DNA from: Caenorhabditis remanei
Taxonomy: Eukaryota; Nematoda; Chromadorea; Rhabditida; Rhabditidae
Reading direction: 5' to 3'
Length of the DNA: 64,000 nt
Assembly (NCBI RefSeq): GCF_010183535.1
Contig: NC_071333.1
Coordinates: forward strand, 21,140,587-21,204,586
Part shown: positions 56,359 to 64,000 of the stretch, piece after piece
How the letters are laid out: every line of letters begins with the position of its first letter
Numbering within the stretch: position 1 is the first letter of the stretch
Notes under the pieces: generated by a model
The model's database searches: none
The model's input: the letters and a program-made list of their open reading frames with translations, nothing else
Told to the model about the DNA's origin: nothing
Position numbers and translations under genes: made by a program

Positions 56359-59065
56359 ATGACGTGCCGAATCGATATCTTGGATCCTGTTGATATTGCA
56401 CTCGTTGACGACGAATTGGTTGCTGTACTATCCAAAGATTCCGTTTCATTCTACTCAACGACTGCCTCGTGTCTTCTTGAGAGCCACCGTGTCGACGAAG
56501 GAGTCAATACAGTTTATGCGGAGAAGAACAGTGAGTGTGAAAATTAACCTTTCAGAAAGACAACACGTCATTCTCAGAACAGATTCTAACTATGTTCTGG
56601 AATTCTCACTTTTTCAAGTAAAGCTGTTCTTCTGTTCCCTTCGATAGAGAACGGAAAAAGGGCTCTATTCAAGTTTAGAGGTCCTTTGAAAACTCATTTC
56701 AAATGTTTGATCGTCCCAGAAACATTTAGACGTCCCGTAAACAGTCAGACGCCCCAACTGAGACATTCCGAAACTTCCTTTTTTTTTCGAGATGTTTAAA
56801 TGTTTTTTGGGACGCCAAACTGTTTTTTGAAACGTCTAAATATTTTTCGGGACGTCTAAGTTTTCTTAGGGACGTCTAAGTCTTTCAAAAGACGCCGTAG
56901 TGTTTATCGGGACGTTCGAGTTTTCAAAAAACACTTAAACTGGAATAGAACCGAAATAAAATCAGGAAAATTAGTAATACTAATGTTTATAGACGTATAC
57001 CTTGTGGGAAAAGAGCCAATCGTCTACACTATCGATACAAACAAATCCACTCTTCGTCAAACCAATTCGTTGCCCGGAATCACTAACTGGAAATGCAACG
57101 ACTTTCACAAATTGGAGAAAGTTCTCCTTTTGCATCCGAAAAAAAGTGGTGTGCTCACCAAGTCGATACTCCTGTATGACGTTAAAACAGATTCAGTTGT
57201 TCGAGAGCTCAAGGTAGGTTGAATACAATTAACAATTCTTTTAGTGTCTTTCTCAGTTATTGATTTTCAATGATCTTTGTAAAATCAATGATCAAATTGA
57301 TGTTTTCAGACCGATGTGGTATCTTCATCATCGAAGTTTCGTAAGGAAAGCTACGAAGTAATGACAACTGGTATGAATGATTGGTCGATGTATGACCTAA
57401 GAGGGTCTTCGAAAAAGGCCGTGTACTCGTTTTCACTCAAAGGATCGACTGTGAAACAAGGCTACAAAACCAATTTGTCCTATTGCGAGACGGTTGACAA
57501 AGATGTTCACCGATTATTTACGTGGAGTGGAGAAACGCAACCCTCCGAAAGGTAGAGATTCACGAAAAACACTTTTTCAATTTATTTTTATAGGTGGTCT
57601 TTCGACGAAAAAAAATGGTTCCTCGGATTAATTGATGGAAACCGTGCGTCGGACGCGTTCGTGATGCACGGAACTTTCAAAAATTCGCAGGTTAGTTTAT
57701 ACATGCAAAGTTTTAATCGTATTATTTTTTCAGCTTGTGCTCACTGACGTCAAAAATGTAGCTGATCACAAACCAACCTCATTCTTCAAATATGGAGTGA
57801 AATCACCAAACCAGACAATGTTTGATATTTTGCCTGGAAAAGTGTTTGCCACAGGCTGCTCCACGGGAGTCATGTTACAGTCTGCTGAATTTGAGTGAGT
57901 GTCATAGGAAAAACAGCAGAATTAACTCAATGTAACTTTCAGCGTTGCTAACTACAAAAATCACTCAGAGAAACTGAGAGAAGCGTGTCGTAAAGCAAAA
58001 AGTCGTGTGACCGAAGACAAAGAGATGAAAGAGCTGAAAAAAATCAATGATCGATATGAAGCCGCCGGAAAGCGGGACGAAGACATAAACGTCTACGATA
58101 ACGACGTGACAGAAGAAAAGTTCATAATTGGAAAGCTGTTGGGAACAGGATCGTTCGGTAGTGTGTTCAAATGTACATCGAAAAAAAGCGACAAGGAGTT
58201 CGCTCTGAAGGTGAGAAATACTACTGGGAACACGACTGATTTTGCATTTTTAGTACGTCATGAATCAAACCAGCATACTTTCCAAAAAATTTGAAATTGA
58301 GCGGGAAGTTTTGATACAACGAGAACTTCGTCACGAAAACATAGTGAAGATGTACGCCGCCTTCAGATCGAATATCAATATCTGCTTTGTTCTCGAACTT
58401 ATGCAAGAATCACTTTACGACGTTTTGAACGAAAAACGAGGACATGTGATGAATGTGAAGGATATCGCCAGGATGACTGAATGCGTGGCGAACGCCCTGT
58501 CGTATTGCCACCAAAGGTGCATTATCCATCGTGATCTCAAGCCCCAAAATATTTTACACAACTTAGAAGGAGTGTACAAAGTGACGGATTTCGGAAGTGC
58601 TACCGACGAAAGGTGAGGGAATCATCAATGTGATTTTTGAAATTTTCTTGATTTTCAGGCACGGAACGTTTTGCGGAACGCAAGGATACATGGCACCAGA
58701 AGTGATCACTCGTTCGAAACAGACCACAGCCCTCGATTGTTATTCGCTTGGAATTGTCATCCATCAATGTACTCAAGGGAAACTGCCATTCCAGCTACCG
58801 ACTGGACACGTATCTGACTACATGGTCTCGAAATGCAAATATAATCCACCGGTAACGATGAACCTGAGTATCCGCGCTCTGACACAAATGCTCATCAGAA
58901 AAAATGCGGAAGAGAGATGGACGGCTAATCAAGTAAGTTTCAAAACATGTTTTTTTGTTTTTCATTTGAAACTTGGATTTTTAGGTTCTCGGCAGTCAAC
59001 TCATCAGGGACTATCGCCATCAGACACAAGATGATGTCTACAAGCGGGAGCGTCAACTCATCTAA
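56359..59065 (+). CDS. Protein kinase with an N-terminal propeller-like region, 624 aa, nine exons
   Basis: Exons 56359-56530, 56993-57213, 57310-57551, 57594-57690, 57734-57894, 57943-58210, 58254-58612, 58659-58932, 58985-59065; canonical splice sites, phases close, TAA stop. Residues 1-~300 are beta-rich with WD40-like phrases (LLYDVKTDSVVRELK, WSMYDLRGSSKKAVYSF); no clear domain name. A charged linker follows (RKAKSRVTEDKEMKELKK). The kinase domain has the glycine loop GTGSFGSVF (364-372), the lysine in FALK (387), HRDLKPQN (478-485), DFG (499-501), an activation segment with GTFCGTQGYMAPE, and RW near the end, so all catalytic residues are present. A Ser/Thr kinase is likely; the subfamily is not assigned, and the architecture looks nematode-specific. 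Intron 1 (462 bases) holds a repeat cluster. Confidence 0.88.
56690..56945. repeat. GGGACGTCTAA-type repeat cluster in kinase intron 1
   Basis: At least eight diverged copies of (G)GGACGTCTAA or its complement TTAGACGTCCC are spaced 20-30 bases apart. Complement copies come first and direct copies later, so the cluster is partly palindromic. No target duplication was identified. Confidence 0.7.
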
Positions 59066-60706
59066 ACAAGCAAATTGTTTGCACCCTTGTTTTACTATAT
59101 TTTATACATCCATCTTCTTCATTTTTTTTTGAATCTTATCCTTATCTCATACTTTTCTTACCATTATTTTATTTTTTAAAAATATTTTGCTCTGTATTAT
59201 AATTTTATTCATTCGTTTGCTACCGGACCTAAGTTCCCACGGTAGCATGCTCAGGGCTAGAGAGCTCTTACTATTCAATTGCAATAATAGTGATTTCTTT
59301 AAACCGTGCCTAGTTATTCATATCCAGAGTACTTGCTCTTTCCACGTGTTGTTTCTTGATACCCCCGTTATTCTCATCTCATCTCAAACATTCCAACTCT
59401 AGTATTTACTAATTACACTAGTTGTACTTACTATGCACCCTTTTCCCAATGCTTATATATACTCCCTCGTTTTCTTTTAGCCCAACTTTGCCAACTAATC
59501 TAGTTGAGATGTTTATATTCTCCCCACTTCTTTAATTATTACCGGTTTATGTAGTTTTTTAGAGTTTTTTTTGTAGATCTATTAGCATAACCCCTTCTAG
59601 TCTCACATGCTTACATCACTGGTTACAAGTTCACCTAACACGTGTATTTCATAATTATTAAATGAAAGTATTGAAAACAATCTTTTTTGTTAAAAATGTT
59701 AGAACACTTTCAAAACTTTTTGAATTGCATCTAAAATTCATTTTGACAGCACAGAGAAATTGAATATTTATTCACCATGGCACTACCGATTTTGATCTTA
59801 CTGTTTTCTCTCACAAATAATCATTACCATGATCCGGACACTATCATCATTAAGCATTAATCTAATGAAAAAACAAATCACCTGGGAATGCACATTTAAA
59901 TGGGTGGTAGTTGTACCACAGTTTTAGAAACATGCTCAAAGTGTAGGAGAAACGTGTCAGATGTTACTATGGCGCGTCTATTCAAGTGTGTTTTGTTTTG
60001 TTTCAACAAAATACAATAATTTTTCTTTTCATAGACCAACACAAAATGCGTATCCAGAATTACCCATGTTGAAACTTCTCACCAAAAAGGATGTCATCAG
60101 CCGTTATGTTATCAGAAAAAAAATTAATTGGTAAAAATCATTCATCCTTTTTTTCATCAACTTTGCTTAGAATTAGACACTTTGACACCTGTTTTTTGGT
60201 TGCACTGAAGTTACTAGTAACTTTGTTTGCTATTATTTCATATCCAGCATGAGAAATTGAGTCTAAACGAAACAGAGCATTGAAATATGCAACTAAATTA
60301 AGATCTCTGTGACAGCTATTCAATTTTTTCAATATAATTTGTTTTTGATGTAATCCGGAAGGGATTGATCTCTCATTTGAAAGTCAAAGTTATGTCAAAT
60401 TTTTGACTAGACGATGACAAAAGCTAGTCTATCTTTCAAATTCTTCTTTTCTGTTTTGTCGAGAAAAAATGGTCAATGCGAGTGGAATGCACTTCCGATA
60501 TTCCTGAAAAAAATGAACAGATTTCAGCACAATGCAATTTATTAGTTGAAACAGTGAAACCGGCGACGTTTGAAAAATAAGGATCACAAGAAAGATGGAA
60601 AAGGTGAGAAACATGAAATAGATTTTTGCTGAAGAGATAAAATAAACAAAGTTAGAGGTAATGTGCACTTTTCGTCCGAATGACTGATGGGTAACATCGC
60701 GATGAG
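59066..60706. other. Intergenic region, no gene seen
   Basis: Separates the converging kinase and macro-domain-like genes. 59200-59680 is CT-rich and resembles LINE 3' sequence in composition, ending near TTATTAAATGAAAGTATTG, but no match was proven. The rest is AT-rich. Confidence 0.4.
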
Positions 60707-63084
60707 CTATGGTTCTCGTTTGACACTATGCTCTCCTTCTTCGATTTCGGCGTCAAATCTTTGAGGATCGAATTTCCGTAGTGCAACATCGTTTCCAACA
60801 GGATCCGCATTGACTCGCTCAGCTTCGGCAAACATATCCAATTGTCGAGAGAACACGTCCGCGCGGAAGTTGAACCAGTCGAAGCTTTGAGTGTTAATCT
60901 GCAAATTTGTTACGACAAATAAAGAAAATTATCCCGAAAATAAACTCACCAATTTATCAAGTTCCTCAACTGTCTCGACAAAGACCGACTTGAATTGTCC
61001 ATCGCTATGGATGAACACGGGCTCAAAGTTTTCGATATGTTCCATTGGGTCATCATCTTTGGTGGCGAACACAACACTTCGACGGTCAAGAGTCCAATTT
61101 TCAAGAAGGTCATCCCGATGGCTGATCATTGTCATGAAAGGAGTCAGCCCTTCGTGGAATCCGTCGGGTTTCAAGCACTCACACTTGAATGGAGCTTCTG
61201 AAAGTAGAATTGGGAATTTCAAAACTAAAGAGAAAAAAACATACTTGTGAGTGTATCTTTCCACATTCGAATGAGATGTTGGTGGGCCATTTTCAAACCA
61301 TCAAAAGTTCGTTTCCGTAGATGATATTCAGCATGATCCGCGCCAATTCGGATGGGATCTGAAAAAAAGAATGTTCTTATGATCTTATTATTTTATGAAA
61401 TCTTACAGATGGAAGTGTCTTGATGATAGATACAGTGGTTGGACAAAAGGTGCAGTTTTCGAAGGACTGCATTTGACCCACAGAAATTGTCCATTTCAAA
61501 GCGGATTTCCGGAAGAAAACATACATGCCCTCCAGTCGCTTCATCCTCCGATACTCCATTGGCAATTTCCTGTCTTCCTGCGACAAGTCCTCTCCGGATC
61601 GATTTCGTATAGTGAACAAATCGGGCGTTGCTCACTCCCGTTTGTTTGAGAAGCAATTCATGAATTTGAGTCATCAGCGCATTACTTTCCTTTGTCTTAT
61701 TCTGTGGATGACTAAGTTTGAAACACCTCCAAATCATATCTGTTCCAGGAATTGTGGAGTAGTAGACTTCCTCCTTGAATCGATCAAAAAGGAGTGATTC
61801 GTACTCAAAGTACTTGTTGTCCTTAGTTCAATGCTTCAAATAGAATTCGTTGATGTAGAACAAGAACTCGCCAAGAACATTGTAGACTTCCATATTTGGG
61901 GTAATAATGTAGATGAGCTCCAGGTTCGTAAACTTCACAGCTCCCATATACGCAAAAATAGTTTGAAGTTGAATAGCTACCGATTTCGGGGGGTCGATTC
62001 CATGTCCCATTATTGGAAAAGCGATGCTTCGTACTCCTGACTTGTCTGCCGTAAGAAGACATGATAAGATTGAAGCTCGTAAATGAGTTTCATTGGCAAG
62101 GGTAAACTTTTTGTTTTTTATCTCGGGAGGTTTAACCAGAATAGTGTTCATTGGCAGACCGATGTCACGATTATAGCCCCAATAGTAGCTATGTGTCTCG
62201 TAGTTGTCCAAATCCGCTTTCCATTCGTTTTGAAACTTCTCTTCAAACTCCTTGAAACTGTTGGGTGCATTATGGGAACAAAGACGGATCATCTTCTGGA
62301 ATTCTGAATCAATATCAGAAGCGGAGTCCTCATAAAATGGGACAACAAGAGCACACGCTTCCACATCAAATAAATCGATGAATCCAATACGGAGTTTGCT
62401 TGACTTATTGCCTCTTGGTTCGAACTGAGGTCCCGTTGTGCACGCCTGTTTCCTTGGAGTTCGAGGAATCGCAAAGTCGTCGCTGTCGGCCGCTTGGCGT
62501 TTCTTTGACTTCCTCTCTTTGGGTTCCGGTTGCTCCATTGATTCTGAATCGATAGAATCGTACAGCACTGGAGTAGATGCAGACGTGGATGCAAGTTTTT
62601 TCCTGTCACGATACTTCTTTTGTTTGATTCTATTATATTCTTTTCGCTCAGCATCGGTCATCAGATTCAATTCCTTTTTGTTTTTCTCTGTCTTCGGCGG
62701 ATGGAATAATTCTCTGCCGTCATCAATTGCACACTGGGAAAACATTGTGTCAGAAGAAACACGATTCCCTTCAGAGCGTTGATCATCCGTTTGATCCACC
62801 GACATAGAATCAGAAGTTGGTGTTTCCAGCTGATCCTCGGGTAGGTTGATGGACATTCCATCCAAGGAAACATCATTCATACTCATCACTGAAGCTGGCA
62901 AAGACTCTTGCTCGGCGTCTCGAGAAGCTGTGGATGCAGAATCTGAAATACATTACGACACCTATCTAAGAACGCTAAGTGAAATCCAAAATTTACCCTC
63001 ATTCTTCTTTCTGCTACGCTCCCTTCGTTTTCTATCTCGAGCGACGGCTTTCTGCTCTTCGGTCGTTTCTTTCTTTCGAGCCAT
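60707..63084 (-). CDS. Macro-domain-like gene with basic N-terminus and one in-frame UGA (725 codons)
   Basis: Model (minus): 63084-62997, 62942-61407, 61358-61245, 61197-60950, 60898-60707; phases close to a TAG at 60707. The N-terminus is very basic and bZIP-like (MARKKETTEEQKAVARDRKR; later RKEYNRIKQKKYRDRKK). A Ser-rich linker with KERKSKKRQ follows. Then comes a macro-like fold signature: LANETHLRASILSCLL, RSIAFPIMGHGIDPP, LELIYIITPN (codons ~305-380). A UGA at 61828-61830 stops the frame, but the same frame continues open for 140 codons and then through three well-spliced exons (MIWRCFKLSHP, HEGLTPFMTMISHRDD, SFDWFNFRADVFSRQLDMF). Either translation ends at the UGA, it is read through, or this allele is a pseudogene. 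The macro call is by motif only. Confidence 0.65.
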
Positions 63085-63457
63085 AATTAATTACAATGAA
63101 TCGTGATCGAAATAAACTGAAATGAATTTCTCTTGGTCACGTGTCTTGGCCTTGGTCATTGAAAGGTCACGAATGTTTTTACTAAAAAATATCAAAACTT
63201 TTCAAGCTAAAAAAAGTGACTTTCACTCTACGGCTCATAGCTCGGCCACCAATGATGGTATCACACCCAAATTTTCCAGGAATGACGGGACAGCCTATTC
63301 CTAATTGTCGCAAAAAAGTTAGGTAAAAATGTGAAAAACGGACAAAGTTATTAACGGTCAACAAAGCGTGACATTTTGGCTAGTGAGAAATGAAAAAATT
63401 GCGCCTTTAAAATATTCACCCCCCATACCTAGTGGTTTTAAGAAGAAAAGGTTGCAG
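63085..63457. other. Spacer between divergent genes
   Basis: No coding potential. Possibly repeat-derived sequence at 63150-63400, without matched termini. It occupies the place where the 5' exons of the acetyltransferase would be expected. Confidence 0.35.
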
Positions 63458-63836
63458 ATGCGGCATCGGTTCGATTCTTTTGGAGCACGCAGTTCAACTT
63501 GCTGAAAAATTGAATAAGCCAATGTCGCTGCACGTTCGTGTAAGTTGCGAATAATTTAATTGAAACTTAAATCGGAACTCAATATTGCAGGCAGACAATG
63601 TGAACGCCAAATGTTTCTACCAAAAGAACGGTTTCATCGTGAACGATTTTGTGGAAAAATACTATAAACAAGAGCCAAAGGGAGCGTATTTTCTTGTGAA
63701 TAGTAACCATGCAGAAGGAGAAACATCGAATATTGTTCCAGACGGGGAACAACCTGGAACGAGTGCGCAAAGCAACTCTGTCATTTTTCGTGAAGTCACA
63801 AAAGAGACTGTTTCGGTTGGTACACGGACAACGTAA
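63458..63836 (+). pseudogene. NAA50-like N-acetyltransferase, C-terminal part only
   Basis: Exons 63458-63539 and 63591-63836 with a 51-base intron. The reading holds the acetyl-CoA-binding motif RCGIGSILLEHA (Q/RxxGxG/A type) and ADNVNAKCFYQKNGF, then KYYKQEPKGAYFLV, which together resemble the end of the GNAT fold of N-alpha-acetyltransferase 50. The first ~70 residues of the fold are not found upstream, where only repeat-like spacer lies. It is either a 5'-truncated duplicate or has distant exons beyond the neighbouring minus-strand gene; truncation is more likely. The C-terminal extension (SNIVPDGEQPGTSAQSN) is unstructured. Confidence 0.6.
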
Positions 63837-64000
63837 ATAATACAGTGCTCCACATAGATAGTAATACGCCGCCCTTCAAAATTTCGAAAATCTGAAAAAT
63901 GTGAAAAGATGACAATTCATCCGTCACCGTTTTGAAAACAAGAGTCAGGAAGCTAGCTCAGTCAGCTTATGTGGGTAAGTCGCGCGAATACATTGCGGAT
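63837..64000. other. Start of a possible Tc1/mariner-type repeat
   Basis: TACAGTGCTCCACATAGATA at 63841 has the TACAGTG start typical of mariner-type terminal repeats; the other end is beyond the window. Confidence 0.35.

Noticed and set aside
63465..63480. GGTTCGATTCT resembling a tRNA T-arm
   Set aside because: No acceptor or anticodon stem around it; it lies in the acetyltransferase exon.

Overview
The window is nuclear DNA of a nematode, most likely Caenorhabditis. It has ~50-bp introns with GTRAGT donors and TTTTCAG acceptors, AT-rich spacers, BEL/Pao retrotransposons whose leaders share a TGGTGCATCGACC-type primer site, and laminin, kinase and acetyltransferase genes with metazoan-type splicing. 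No bacterial features, tRNA, rRNA or CRISPR were seen. No species was assigned.

Layout. 1-301: 3' end of a plus-strand gene. 1115-6830: two adjacent minus-strand deletion derivatives of an envelope-bearing BEL/Pao element; one keeps gag-protease-part RT, the other integrase, and both end in the same 338-bp tail. 7552-20400: a duplicated two-gene block. Each half has a minus-strand gene of unrecognised function (489 aa at 7552-9802; 711 aa at 14838-17322), a shared upstream region with a repeated ~200-bp element, and a plus-strand C2H2 zinc-finger gene. The first zinc-finger copy (12057-12810) looks intact; the second (19274-19935) is broken. An inverted piece of the 711-aa gene lies between (17790-18255). 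20560-25640: LINE 3' remnant, unidentified exon-like stretches and a laminin pseudogene.

25655-50577 is one old BEL element (minus strand) split by later insertions. A Harbinger-like palindromic MITE (46674-47812, TAA duplication) sits in its protease region. A 19-kb CMC/Mirage-like DNA transposon (27384-46434, TA duplication) sits at the protease/RT border. The Mirage-like element carries a LINE. A Tc1/mariner-like palindromic MITE (28419-36804, TA duplication) lies in the LINE's RT. A young BEL element (28444-35678, 501-bp LTRs, CACCC duplication) lies in an arm of that MITE. Separately, an element with 8-bp duplications (43798-46020) interrupts the Mirage-like transposase; it carries a Ser/Thr-rich gene fragment that is itself split by a LINE fragment.

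52284-54640: plus-strand BEL integrase fragment and LTR. 56359-59065: intact nine-exon protein kinase gene (624 aa). 60707-63084: macro-domain-like gene whose frame is cut by a single UGA. 63458-63836: C-terminal part of a NAA50-like N-acetyltransferase. All exon models come from reading splice signals and phases by eye; no expression or database evidence was available.
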